From JBBSDP01 sp963754335 (GTDB taxonomy: Bacteria; Planctomycetota; Phycisphaerae; Tepidisphaerales; Tepidisphaeraceae): DNA of 64,000 nucleotides. Positions 1-8,706 of the stretch are shown in pieces. The first letter of the stretch is position 1, and every line of letters begins with the position of its first letter. The position numbers were made by a program, and so were the translations under genes. The notes under the pieces were generated by a model. It made no database searches, was not told where the DNA came from, and saw nothing but the letters and a program-made list of their open reading frames with translations. Location of the stretch: assembly GCA_963754335.1 (NCBI GenBank), contig CAVWFQ010000003.1:1-64000 (forward strand). Reading direction: 5' to 3'.

Positions 1-299
1 TCGACCGCGTTCCAACGAGCCAAAAACACCACCGAAGCCTCGCCTGGGCGGGCAATACGCTTCAGCCGAATCTGAGAAATTGCGGTCGAAACAGACGGCC
101 CGAATCGTCTAACCGCCGCAGTTAAAAGACACCGCAGCCGATTCGTGCCGGTGGAAGGTCAACCGACAGGGAGGATTATTGCGAGGACGCATCGATTTGT
201 CAAACCGAGGCCGAATTCTTTTCTCAGGTACTTCTCCAGTGATACGGTGTGATACGTGCCGAAGTTCGAAAACCGGGTTCAAATCGCGACAACGTCCGC
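1..299. other. no gene recognised
   Basis: This stretch lies downstream of the leftward helicase gene. Short open frames exist on both strands but none has a recognisable domain or a convincing ribosome binding site. I see no hairpin strong enough to call a terminator. Confidence 0.5.
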
Positions 300-2237
300 C
301 TAAGCGAAACGTCGATTTCGCGCATGCGACAGGGTTCGCAAAATCGAGTCGAGCACATCGTCCAGATTTTTCCCGATGTCCCCGGCGAGAAAACGGAGGA
401 CAAAAAAGCCATGCTCCTGAAGCAGCCGGTCTTTGCGTCGATCCCTCCGGTAGGCGTCTGGATCGGACAAATGCTGATCGCCGTCAATTTCGATCACCAG
501 CCTTGCCGCCAAGCAGATGAGATCCACTTCCATCGACCCATTGCCATCGAATCCGATCGGCAACTTGGTATTAAGACGAAAGCGGCCGTGAGTTTCCGGC
601 AGAGTATCGAGGCGACGATACAGAAATGCCTCGGATGCGCTACGGGCCCGATCCTCCCCCTCCGAATCGTCCCCAACCACGCGCGTGACATGAACGAACA
701 AATTCGCGAGGGGGGTATCCACGCCATCCCGAACCAGCCTGCGGACGCTCGCCGCATATTCGTTCTTCCACTGTGGGTCGACGGGAAGCGGCACATCGGA
801 CGGCCATCCCGAAACTGCGCTGGCGGGCAGTAGTATCGAGTAGCCAAGCGCTTCATAACCCTTGCAGCGACGGTCAAACATGCGCGAAAGCATCGGAACG
901 TTGATGTCCGCGTAATCGAAGACCTGGACCTGGCGTTTCAGGTCATGCAGCCGATGCAACCTGCCGACGTATTGCGCGATCGTGCCACGCCACGAGACTG
1001 GCAACGTCAGGAAGAGTGTATCCAGGCGCGCATCGTCGAATCCTTCGCCGAGGAATCGCCCGGTCGCCAATATGACCCGCTCTTCCGATTCCGGGATTGT
1101 GGAAAGCGCGGCGGCAGTCGACTTGAGTTCCTTCCTGCCCATTCCGCCTCGCAGCACGATCAGATGGGCAACTTTGCCCTCGATTGTCTTTGCCAGCAGG
1201 TCCAGGTGCTCATTCCGTTCCGTGAGCACCACTGGTGACCGGCCGTTGCGTACCGCGTTGATCACTTCGTCGCAAATGAGGCGGTTACGTGCCTCGTCCG
1301 CGATCAATTCGTCATACAGATCGTGAAATTGAACGCGCGCGTCCGGGCTTGCCGTGCCCGTTTGTTCAAATCCGGTGGGGCGGACAAAAACCGTATGTTC
1401 AAATGGGCGTGCCGCCGCCTGCTCCTTTACATTCACACGACGCCGGACTGGGCCACACTGCATGAAAATGATCGGATGATGGCCATCCTTGCGCGTCACC
1501 GTCGCCGACAGCCCGGTGACGAAGCGTCCCTTAAAGCGGCGGGCAACCTGTTCGAAACTTTGGGCGGATAAGTGATGACACTCATCAATGATCAGGTGGC
1601 CATATTTTCCGACCTGATCATCCACCTCTCCCTTTCGGACCAGACTCTGGATGATGGCAACATCCACGACGCCCGTCGGCTTCTTTCGTCCGGCACCAAT
1701 TCGCCCGATTTGTTTTTCCGGCAAATCCAGGAATGTGGACAACCGCGCGCGCCACTGCTCCAACAATTGGCGACGATGGACGAGAACCAGCGTGTTGACT
1801 CGGCGTTGGGCGATGAGCCATGCAGCCACGACCGTTTTTCCGAAGGCAGTCGTGGCGGAGAGGACGCCTGTTTCGTGGGCCAGCAGCGCATCGGCAGCGA
1901 TCTTCTGATCGGGTCGCAACTCACCGTGAAAAATCAGCTCCAACGGATCGCCCTCGAATCGTTCATCACGAACGACAGCCTTGATTTTCAAGTCGGCGAG
2001 CAATTTGCTCACGTCGTCGATGCAACCGCGAGGCAATCCGATGTGCTGCGAGTGTTGCTCGGCGCAGGCGACAATGCGCGGTTTGCCATAGGTCGAAAGC
2101 CGCATGGCTTGCGCTTTGTAGAACTCAGGATTTTGAAACGCTGCGAGTCGAATCAAGCGGTTGCGGAGGCCGGCAGGCAGATGTTCCGTGGGAATATAGA
2201 TTTCATTGCCGAGAATCAGGTCAAGTTTGTTCGGCAA
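300..2237 (-). CDS. SF2 DEAD/DEAH helicase with C-terminal DUF559 nuclease (TOTE-type)
   Basis: A 645-residue superfamily 2 helicase. Motif I is TTAFGKT (about residues 129-135), motif II is DECHH (218-222), motif III is GLSAT (242-246), and the late motifs are GEGFDD (397-402) and QYVGRLHR (422-429). Residues about 530-640 form a DUF559/Vsr-like nuclease domain with MEVDLIC and LVIEIDGDQHL, the latter carrying the acidic catalytic core. The N-terminus (LIRLAAFQNPEFYKAQ) is the linker that joins primase and helicase in TOTE conflict proteins. It begins with TTG and overlaps the upstream primase by 22 bases in another frame. That frame reads LDGPLPNKLDLILGN upstream of the TTG, so primase and helicase may be one protein split by an indel. 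The likely role is mobile-element or phage conflict; DNA unwinding and cleavage are inferred from the domains. Confidence 0.93.
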   Translation of the reverse strand: MPNKLDLILGNEIYIPTEHLPAGLRNRLIRLAAFQNPEFYKAQAMRLSTYGKPRIVACAEQHSQHIGLPRGCIDDVSKLLADLKIKAVVRDERFEGDPLELIFHGELRPDQKIAADALLAHETGVLSATTAFGKTVVAAWLIAQRRVNTLVLVHRRQLLEQWRARLSTFLDLPEKQIGRIGAGRKKPTGVVDVAIIQSLVRKGEVDDQVGKYGHLIIDECHHLSAQSFEQVARRFKGRFVTGLSATVTRKDGHHPIIFMQCGPVRRRVNVKEQAAARPFEHTVFVRPTGFEQTGTASPDARVQFHDLYDELIADEARNRLICDEVINAVRNGRSPVVLTERNEHLDLLAKTIEGKVAHLIVLRGGMGRKELKSTAAALSTIPESEERVILATGRFLGEGFDDARLDTLFLTLPVSWRGTIAQYVGRLHRLHDLKRQVQVFDYADINVPMLSRMFDRRCKGYEALGYSILLPASAVSGWPSDVPLPVDPQWKNEYAASVRRLVRDGVDTPLANLFVHVTRVVGDDSEGEDRARSASEAFLYRRLDTLPETHGRFRLNTKLPIGFDGNGSMEVDLICLAARLVIEIDGDQHLSDPDAYRRDRRKDRLLQEHGFFVLRFLAGDIGKNLDDVLDSILRTLSHARNRRFA

Positions 2238-3145
2238 CGGTCCGTCCAGAGTCGGCTCCCGATGGCCTCGAGACGGCGCTGCCGTCCAGGCGCGTCATCG
2301 TCCTCGTCCGCGAGGACCATGCGTACTCCAACCAATCTCCCTTTCTCCTCGGCGGCCCGCACGATCGACTCCACGGTCGCACGAGGGATTTTTCGAACGG
2401 TCGAAAGAAATGCCCACTGATCTGGATAGGGGACGAATTGGTCATCGAGGAAGACGCTGTTACCCGACTCTCGCGGCCGTCTTTGCAGAGGCAGTGCGAT
2501 CAGATTCCCGAAGCCGCCGTGCGGCAGCGTATCCTGATTGGGGAAGAAACGGTCATAGGAATCGAGGCCGATGTCGGGCCGGCGATCCATCGTTTCCGTC
2601 AGCAGGTGTGCGCCGAGCTTCCGGGCGAGAACCGCCGGAATCGATTGCTCGAAAAAAAGCCAGACATGACCGCCGTTGCCCGATCGTGATCGTTCGAGTG
2701 CCGCGGGCACGTTCATCCGGCGGCAGGTGTCCATGAACGCCGCTGCATCCTCCTGCCAATGTGTTTTGTCGAAATCAGTCGCAAGAAAAAAGCAGGTCTC
2801 GTCCAGGAGCATCGGGTAGACGCCAATGACGAAATCCCGACGGCGATCGTCCTTTCCCGACAGATGCCAGCGAATGACCTCATCCGTGGCGGACAAAAAC
2901 CGCCGGTGCGGACAATCGGCGCATTTGATTCGCGGCTTTTCGCAAATCCCCTGAACCCACTCGTTGCCGCAGGCGGGAGCATAGCCGGCCCGGCCCGTCT
3001 TCCGGCTCTCGAACCGGCGTGGATAAACGTCATCCCGGCCCCGAAAGAGCGAGCGGAAAAGCGCGATCTTGTCATCTGCCGAGGATCGGTGGTTCACCGC
3101 GCGGGGTGTCCGCTCCGCCAATATCGGCAATTGGATTTGAGTCAT
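2216..3145 (-). CDS. TOTE conflict system archaeo-eukaryotic primase
   Basis: About 309 residues resembling the AEP-TOTE primase family. Visible signatures are KIALFRSLFRGRDDVYPRRF at the N-terminus, four cysteines (about residues 59, 68, 75, 78; ACGN, GIC, KCADC) that could bind zinc, the catalytic acidic patch FLATDFDK (about 121-127), and the SGNGGHVWLFF motif (about 155-165). The family is a primase-polymerase that acts with a linked SF2 helicase in conflict systems. ATG at 3145 is preferred over TTG at 3157 because a GGGGA sequence precedes it. In relatives this domain is usually fused to the helicase. Here the C-terminus runs into a different frame (RLWTDRCRTNLT, then stop) exactly where the fused protein should continue, so a frameshift is likely. 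Confidence 0.9.
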   Translation of the reverse strand: MTQIQLPILAERTPRAVNHRSSADDKIALFRSLFRGRDDVYPRRFESRKTGRAGYAPACGNEWVQGICEKPRIKCADCPHRRFLSATDEVIRWHLSGKDDRRRDFVIGVYPMLLDETCFFLATDFDKTHWQEDAAAFMDTCRRMNVPAALERSRSGNGGHVWLFFEQSIPAVLARKLGAHLLTETMDRRPDIGLDSYDRFFPNQDTLPHGGFGNLIALPLQRRPRESGNSVFLDDQFVPYPDQWAFLSTVRKIPRATVESIVRAAEEKGRLVGVRMVLADEDDDAPGRQRRLEAIGSRLWTDRCRTNLT

Positions 3146-3240
3146 CCGTCCCCGCAATATTTTCGCGCAATTATGTCAAGTTGGCGAATGATTTTCACGC
3201 CTGATCACTGAGTAGATAGAAAAGTTATCAACAGACGGTA

Positions 3241-3250
3241 GAGTATACTC
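3241..3250. promoter_or_regulatory. palindrome GAGTATACTC between divergent genes
   Basis: A perfect 10-base palindrome sits between the leftward primase and the rightward MNT gene. Its core TATACT also resembles a -10 box for the rightward gene, but I see no good -35 at standard spacing. It could be an operator for the toxin-antitoxin pair; this is speculative. Confidence 0.25.
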
Positions 3251-3289
3251 GGTAGTGGACGAAGGTTCGCTGCATCGTGAGGTGTCAAC

Positions 3290-3580
3290 CTGATCACGAA
3301 AGATGACATTCAGAAACGCCGCGCCGAGATCATCGCTGTGACGGAAAGATACGGGGCGACCGACGTCCGCATTTTCCGCTCTGTCGCGCGAGGGGATTCC
3401 ACCGAAGATTCCGACCTCGATCTCATCGTGCGATTTGAACCGGGCCGATCACTTCTCGATCACGGCGGCCTGCTGATGGATTTGCGAGACTTGCTCGGGG
3501 TCAAGGTCGATGTAATCAGCGAGGGCGGGATTCGTGAGCGCTGGCGAAAGCACTTGATGGACGAGGCGGTGCCGCTTTGA
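3290..3580 (+). CDS. mntA: MNT-type nucleotidyltransferase antitoxin (MntA-like)
   Basis: A small nucleotidyltransferase of the minimal NTase family, which in MNT/HEPN toxin-antitoxin pairs transfers AMP to the HEPN toxin and silences it. The catalytic segment reads RSVARGDSTEDSDLDLIVRF: the DLDL acidic pair is present, but the first residue of the usual G-S motif (normally FGSVARG) is arginine. The helix before it (residues encoded from about 3293) matches the family, so the true start lies upstream of the first GTG at 3338. However, no ATG, GTG or TTG lies between the in-frame stop at 3278-3280 and that point, only CTG at 3290. The start is therefore uncertain or affected by an indel. The stop overlaps the TTG start of the HepT gene (TTGA). 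Confidence 0.82.
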   Translation: MITKDDIQKRRAEIIAVTERYGATDVRIFRSVARGDSTEDSDLDLIVRFEPGRSLLDHGGLLMDLRDLLGVKVDVISEGGIRERWRKHLMDEAVPL

Positions 3581-3926
3581 GAACCGATCGGCTCTTGCTT
3601 GCAGACATGCTCGATGCGATCGGCGAGGTGCTTTCGACGAAACCCCTCGCGCCGACTTCGATGCAAATAAGCTCGTCCGATCTCATGTCCTGCGTAACAT
3701 TCAGATCGTCGGAGAAGCCGCCTGGCGACTTCCGCAAATAATTAAGGACGCCCACCCGACCGTACCGTGGCGTGCGATTGCCGGTATGCGCCACGCGATC
3801 GTGCACGACTATTTTGAGATCGATTGGGACGCTGTCTGGGAAGTCACCCAGCGCCATATTTCGACGCTCAAACCGCAGACCGACACGATCTTCGCCTCAT
3901 TACCTCCCGATCGCAATAACCCTTGA
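3577..3926 (+). CDS. hepT: HepT-like HEPN RNase toxin, frameshifted
   Basis: The 5' part (TTG start; RTDRLLLADMLDAIGEVLST) and the 3' part (DFDANKLVRSHVLRNIQ onward to PPDRNNP) together make a full HepT/DUF86 protein, but lie in different frames. The junction near 3628 is one base short of the family spacing (14 instead of 15 bases in a run containing AAACCCC), and the total length of 350 bases is one short of 117 codons. The HEPN catalytic motif RHAIVHDY (R-X4-H) is intact. HepT is an RNase neutralised by AMPylation by MntA. As sequenced the toxin would not be made; a sequencing error is equally possible. Confidence 0.85.
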
Positions 3927-4041
3927 TCTCGGGACGCGATTTTTGCCGCGCACGATCTTCCAGCAGTGTATTGCGGTGATTTGATGCGGACCCGGACCAC
4001 GAATTGGATTGAACTTCACAGTTTTGTGCGCTCCGCCAATC

Positions 4042-5895
4042 CTACAAATGAATCGACCGTCCCTCCGCCACCCCCGCCGCTTCCATGACTGCCTCTGACA
4101 ACGTCGGATGCGGATGCATGGCTTCGATGATCTCTTCTTCGGTCGCCTCGAGTTTTCGCGCCATCACCAGCTCGGCCAGCAGCTCGGTGACGTTTTCCCC
4201 GATCATGTGGACTCCGAGGAGTTCACCGTATTTGGCGTCGAAGATGAGCTTCACGAATCCTTCGCTCTCTCCTGCCGCCAGGGCACGGCCGCTGGCGCTG
4301 AAGGGGAATTTGCCGATGCGAATCTCCCGCTTTTGATCGCGCAGCTTCTTTTCGCTGTTTCCCATGCTCGCCACCTGCGGATGGGTGTAGGTGCAGCCGG
4401 GAATCTGGCGGTAGTCGATCTCGTGGTCGGTCACCCCGCAGATCCGTTCCACGCAGTTCACCGCCTCGTGATGGGCGACGTGGGCCAGATCGGGGTGGCG
4501 GTAACCGGCCATCGAGCTTTCCGCCGGCCAGTGCAGGCTGATGCAGTCGCCGACCGCCCAGACGTTTTCCAGATTGGTTCGATAGTGGTGATTGACCTTG
4601 ACGCGATTCTTGAACAGTTCGAGCTTGCACTCAGGAGCGGCCAGGCCTTCGACGTTGCCCATCACGCCGATGGCGACGAGGACCACATCCGCCTCGATCG
4701 CGGCGTTGGTTTCCCCGGAGAGCGTAAGCCGCAATCCGCCAGGAACTTTTTCCACTTTCTCGGTTTTCGTCTTGAGATGAACTTTGATGCCGCGCCGCTC
4801 GAAGCTTCGCTTAAGCAGGAGGCAAACGTCCTCATCTTCGATGGGCAAAAGACTGGGCATCATTTCAATCACAGTGACTTCCGTCCCCATGGCATGATAA
4901 AAATCGGCGAACTCGCACCCGATTGCCCCCGCGCCAATCACCGCCAGCCGTTTCGGCTGGGTCGGCAGGTTCATTGCCTCGCGGGATGAAATGACCGTCT
5001 TTCCGTCAAACGCGACGCCGGGCAGCGGCGTCGAGCGCGCGCCCGGCGCGAGAATCACATGCTCGGCGGTAATCTCTTTTGTCCCATCCTTTCCCACGTA
5101 GCGCACGCGATGCGGAGCCAGCAACTGGCCGGTCGCAATCTCGTGTTTCACTTCGTATTTCTTGAACAGATGGGCGACGCCGTTCTTCAGTTTGTCCGCC
5201 ACAGCCCGGCTGCGCCCGATGATCTTCGAGAAATCCACCTTCAGATTGTCGAAGGTGATTCCGTGCGCCGCCGCCTCGGTGCGGAGTTTGCGGACGAAGG
5301 CCCCGTCCTCCAGCAACGCCTTGGTGGGAATGCATCCCCAGTTGAGGCAGGTGCCGCCGAGGTTTTCCTTCTCGATGCAGAGAACGCGTTTCTTGAGCTG
5401 CCCGGCGCGAATGGCGGCCGCGTATCCCGCGGGCCCGCCGCCGATTACGATGATGTCGTATTGATAGTTTGACTTTGCCGGCGCGGGTTTGGGCGCGGTA
5501 GCTGGATTGTCGGACGCGGGATTGCGCGGCGCCTGCGTTGGCGTTCGCGAAGCCGCAAGCGGCGGTGCCGGCGCCGCTTGCGGCTTCGCGGATTCCGCCG
5601 CTTTCGAACCTGTAGCACCGCCCGCGTATTTCTTCTTCACGTCCTCGATCTTCTCAGATCCCGTCGCGAGGACCGCGAGGAGTTCTCCCACCTTGACCTT
5701 CTGTCCCGCGTTGACTTTGAGCAATGCGACAGTTCCCGATTCGAACGCCTCCATTGGCATGGTCGCTTTGTCGGTTTCTACGTCGGCGATCTCCTCGCCG
5801 GCTTTGACCTTTTCCCCTTCTTTCTTGTTCCATTTAACCAGCGTACCCTCGGTCATGGTATCGCTGAGCTGGGGCATCGTGATCTCGCACGCCAT
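4042..5895 (-). CDS. lpdA: dihydrolipoyl dehydrogenase with N-terminal lipoyl domain (E3)
   Basis: A 617-residue flavoprotein that reoxidises dihydrolipoamide using NAD in 2-oxoacid dehydrogenase complexes. Residues 1-85 are a biotinyl/lipoyl domain with the lipoylated lysine in VETDKATM. An Ala/Pro-rich linker follows, then the FAD-binding DIIVIGGGPAGYAAA, the redox disulfide GGTCLNWGC, a second nucleotide-binding GAGAIGCEF, and the C-terminal HPHPTLSE with the active-site histidine. A fused lipoyl domain is known in some bacterial E3 enzymes. ATG at 5895 is chosen because GGGAGG lies four bases upstream; a TTG one codon earlier is too close to it. No E1 or E2 gene is adjacent. A perfect inverted repeat lies in the linker region. 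Confidence 0.96.
   Translation of the reverse strand: MACEITMPQLSDTMTEGTLVKWNKKEGEKVKAGEEIADVETDKATMPMEAFESGTVALLKVNAGQKVKVGELLAVLATGSEKIEDVKKKYAGGATGSKAAESAKPQAAPAPPLAASRTPTQAPRNPASDNPATAPKPAPAKSNYQYDIIVIGGGPAGYAAAIRAGQLKKRVLCIEKENLGGTCLNWGCIPTKALLEDGAFVRKLRTEAAAHGITFDNLKVDFSKIIGRSRAVADKLKNGVAHLFKKYEVKHEIATGQLLAPHRVRYVGKDGTKEITAEHVILAPGARSTPLPGVAFDGKTVISSREAMNLPTQPKRLAVIGAGAIGCEFADFYHAMGTEVTVIEMMPSLLPIEDEDVCLLLKRSFERRGIKVHLKTKTEKVEKVPGGLRLTLSGETNAAIEADVVLVAIGVMGNVEGLAAPECKLELFKNRVKVNHHYRTNLENVWAVGDCISLHWPAESSMAGYRHPDLAHVAHHEAVNCVERICGVTDHEIDYRQIPGCTYTHPQVASMGNSEKKLRDQKREIRIGKFPFSASGRALAAGESEGFVKLIFDAKYGELLGVHMIGENVTELLAELVMARKLEATEEEIIEAMHPHPTLSEAVMEAAGVAEGRSIHL
5546..5590. repeat. perfect inverted repeat inside the lpdA linker
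   Basis: Arms CGCGAAGCCGCAAGCGGCG (5546-5564) and its exact complement (5572-5590) flank a 7-base loop. It encodes part of the Ala/Pro linker of the lipoyl-E3 fusion. It resembles the hairpin at 40408-40453 (GCGAAGGCGCAAGCG...), suggesting one dispersed family with copies both inside and outside genes. Confidence 0.85.
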
Positions 5896-6121
5896 CAAAC
5901 CTCCCGTATTTCAGATTCACCCAAGGCCAACGGGCGCCTTGGCGTCATTCGCTTTAGCCGCTGCACATCGGGCAGCGTCGTCGCTGCGCGGACGCGTACT
6001 CGCGCCCGCTCAAAATGCAGCGGGATTGTAGGGATAACCCGCGCCGGCGGAAATGGGAGGCGAATGGAGCGCGCTTGACAACGCCGGCCCATGCCTTAAA
6101 TATCACGTATCACTGAACTAC

Positions 6122-6195
<74 letters not shown>

Positions 6196-6397
6196 CTTGA
6201 AAATAAAGGACTTAAGTCAGGAGCTCTGATCTCGGACGAGTCCCATCAGACAAGTTGTCAGAATTGTCCGCGCTAAGATCGGTAGGGGACACGCATCATT
6301 TCAATCGGAGCGACTCCTTTTGTCTATCCGCGAAGCCCGTTTTTGGTATTATTATTGCTGCGTTCCATCATCGGCGGACTATGCAGAGGGTTGGATT

Positions 6398-6709
6398 ATG
6401 GCAACGATTAAGGAGCAACAAGCTGTCGAACAGCTAACGCAAGCCGTTAGAGCTGCGCATCCCGACGATCTCGTCGAGATTTACAACGAACTTTTTCCAG
6501 AGGCACCTGCCGCCGAAGACAAGGCGGCCGAGAACCCGGCTGCACTGGTCGACAAAATTATCGCGCACATCAATGTCGGCCTTGAGGTAGAGGAAATACT
6601 TGACCTCTGGAACGTTGTCTTTCCGGAGCACCGCAGGGTCTGGTTCGACGAGGATGCTTGTCTAATCCATTACGACGAGAATGTCGAGCGTGTGGGTCAG
6701 AGCGATTAG
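6398..6709 (+). CDS. small acidic hypothetical protein
   Basis: 103 residues, start ATG at 6398, no recognised domain. It is rich in Asp and Glu and looks mostly helical (EQLTQAVRAAHPDDLVEIYN; ILDLWNVVF). It directly precedes, and may overlap, a gene with a HEPN-type RNase motif on the same strand. This acidic-small-protein-plus-RNase layout is typical of antitoxin-toxin pairs, but the assignment is inference only. Confidence 0.6.
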   Translation: MATIKEQQAVEQLTQAVRAAHPDDLVEIYNELFPEAPAAEDKAAENPAALVDKIIAHINVGLEVEEILDLWNVVFPEHRRVWFDEDACLIHYDENVERVGQSD

Positions 6710-6753
6710 AAAAGATCAGTGCTCGCGTGACGTGCCTGCGCCTCGGGAGGATT

Positions 6754-7530
6754 GTGCCCGCCACTGCATTGGACCACTTCAACCAAGACGTTTTGAGGGC
6801 ACGCGCCATTGTTGCCCATGCAGATTCGCTTCCACACGCCAACGCACAGGCGCAGATGCTCCGATCCGACCTTTTGCGCAGCGGCTGGATGTTCGCGATA
6901 GGGGCGATCGATGCATATTTCTGCGACGCCTACACCGATATTGTGGCCGCGACCATCATCTCGAAAAGTCGCCATCAAGCGGCAATCCTTCCCGATTTCT
7001 TTTACGAAATTCGGTTCCCCGTTCGTGCCATACTTGAGCCGTACGCGATGAATGACAACTGGCGGTGGCGCATGGCCGCTCGGAAAATGATGGAGCGAGA
7101 GAATGTGCTCAGCCTCTCGGCCGTCCAGAATCTATTCAACAAATTCTTTCGGCGGGGCCACAGGCTCTTCCAAGACCGAATGCCCGATTGGATCGTCCAT
7201 CCCGACGCCAAGAAGCGGATTTTCGGAATTACGCGCGCTGCGTACGCCGCACTTGCCGCTCCCGCAAGAACCCCAGTGCTTCAGGCGGCCTGGGAGCAGA
7301 TGGAAGAGCGCTACCGCGACCTTTTCCAGCGAAGGCACGACTGCATTCACAATTGTGATCGTCCAAAGGTTTCGCCACAGGCGCTCCACCTCGCCGGCAC
7401 GGTGCTGAAGGTGATTCAAGATGCCGAATTTCTTGTTCACCGTTGCGACGAGCATATCGGCGCGGAATTCCGTGAATTTCTTTTGGGCACGGGTTGCCCT
7501 GCCGCAATTGTGGCGCAAGCCGGCTATTGA
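6754..7530 (+). CDS. HEPN-like protein (candidate RNase)
   Basis: About 258 largely helical residues. Near the C-terminus the segment RRHDCIHNCDRPK contains R-X4-H followed by a polar residue, the signature of HEPN ribonucleases, and the N-terminal helices (DHFNQDVLRARAIVAHAD; RSGWMFAIGAIDAYFCDAY) fit that fold. GTG at 6754 has GGGAGG three bases upstream, which is close. The frame is open back to 6658 with TTG and GTG (6727) alternatives overlapping the preceding gene, so the start is uncertain. The role is probably toxin or defence effector; no close family name can be given from sequence alone. Confidence 0.6.
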   Translation: MPATALDHFNQDVLRARAIVAHADSLPHANAQAQMLRSDLLRSGWMFAIGAIDAYFCDAYTDIVAATIISKSRHQAAILPDFFYEIRFPVRAILEPYAMNDNWRWRMAARKMMERENVLSLSAVQNLFNKFFRRGHRLFQDRMPDWIVHPDAKKRIFGITRAAYAALAAPARTPVLQAAWEQMEERYRDLFQRRHDCIHNCDRPKVSPQALHLAGTVLKVIQDAEFLVHRCDEHIGAEFREFLLGTGCPAAIVAQAGY

Positions 7531-7937
7531 GCCGCCGACCGGCGGACAGATCCCACGGTAAGGATTTTGGGGCGGACCGCCGGAGAAAACGCATTCATTC
7601 CCGACGACCAAAGGTTTCGGCCGCGATAAACCCGCGGCTTAATTCATGTTCCTTGCGCACCGTTGCCTGCAACGACCATTCACTGTGTATTGATGTCCTG
7701 TATAGTGCCGATCTCAACGTGCCTCAGGGAGAACAATATGATGATGCCCATTGGATCGGATGAACGCCTCGTAACCGACTATTGTGTTCACCTTCAACTC
7801 ATCAAGGGTCGTGGCTGATCGCCGCCGAAACTCCTGTTGAAATCTGTAAATGAGTGGTCAGCTTCGAGGGCCACTAGACCGCCCGATCCGACACCACAAT
7901 TGACGGGAGCTGTCTGCACCGGTTTACTTATTTCGTG
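7531..7937 (+). other. intergenic stretch without a supported gene
   Basis: Only short open frames occur. One begins ATGATGATGCCC at 7739 after a GGGAGA-like site and ends after about 26 codons; it could be the stub of a lost gene. No RNA gene or strong hairpin is recognised. Confidence 0.4.
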
Positions 7938-8505
7938 ATGAAAGGACTCGAACTGGAAAAGGTGACGACGCCTTGGTGCCCCAAGTGCAAAGGTGGATGG
8001 ACGTCAGCTTTGATCTTCGTGTGTTGAGTGTGGACGGTGCTGAAGTGACGCTCGAAGGCGTTCCTCTGCTGTTCTGCAAAGCCTGCGAGGCGATTCAACT
8101 TCCCGATCATGCGAAACGCCTTGTGGCGTTTTTTGTCGAACAAGCTAAGAAGAACGGTAATACCACAGCGGCAATAAAACCAACCGGGGTTCTGTCGAAA
8201 AGGTTCCCTCTTGGGAAGGTCGATTTCCCCTCGACCATGATTTCCTGCCCGGGCTTAAGCGGCCAAGGGATGATGGCTTTCTGACACCAGTCTTTTTTAA
8301 CGCCGCAGTTCTTAACAAATTCTCCCAGGATCCGAGCTGTACGCTCGACCTGTTCTCGGACACCTACGTTTCGATTATCAAGGGAGACGAAATCAATACG
8401 CAGTTCGGCATCAATCGCACCAGCAAAGTCATAATGTGGCTTGGTGACATTGCCCGGCTTCCCGACAACGAGCAGTTCTACCTGCGATCAGAAAACATCG
8501 AGTCA
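7938..8505 (+). pseudogene. decayed or frameshifted zinc-finger protein (YgiT-like N-terminus)
   Basis: Three frames together give one protein. Frame 1 from ATG 7938 (MKGLELEKVTTPWCPKCKGG) carries the first CxxC. A second frame from about 8000 gives VTLEGVPLLFCKACEAIQLP, the second CxxC, to about 8145. A third frame from about 8161 gives FLPGLKRPRDDGFLTPVFFN and SKVIMWLGDIARLPDNEQFY, ending at SENIES near 8505. The first two parts resemble YgiT-type two-CxxC zinc fingers. The third looks like a conserved uncharacterised module; its frame stays open to 8790 but loses resemblance after 8505. Two frameshifts plus a missing C-terminus suggest real decay. Confidence 0.6.
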
Positions 8506-8706
8506 GTTCGCACTCGTGAAATCCCCGAAACGGAAAGGGCTGATAAGCGGTCGCCACATGATGTTTATGGGCCGATAAGTGTTCCGGCTGAATGCCGCCT
8601 TGAGTGTAGGGTTTGCCACGTGCGAGCCAGCCCACGGCACGGACGCCTTCGCCGCTACACACCTGGCAGTCCTTGCTCAAGTCAGGAAAGAACATGCAAA
8701 CCCCGT

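Noticed and set aside
4108..4989. Long open frame of 293 codons on the plus strand
   Set aside because: It lies antisense within lpdA, has no domain, and its existence follows from GC-rich codon bias.
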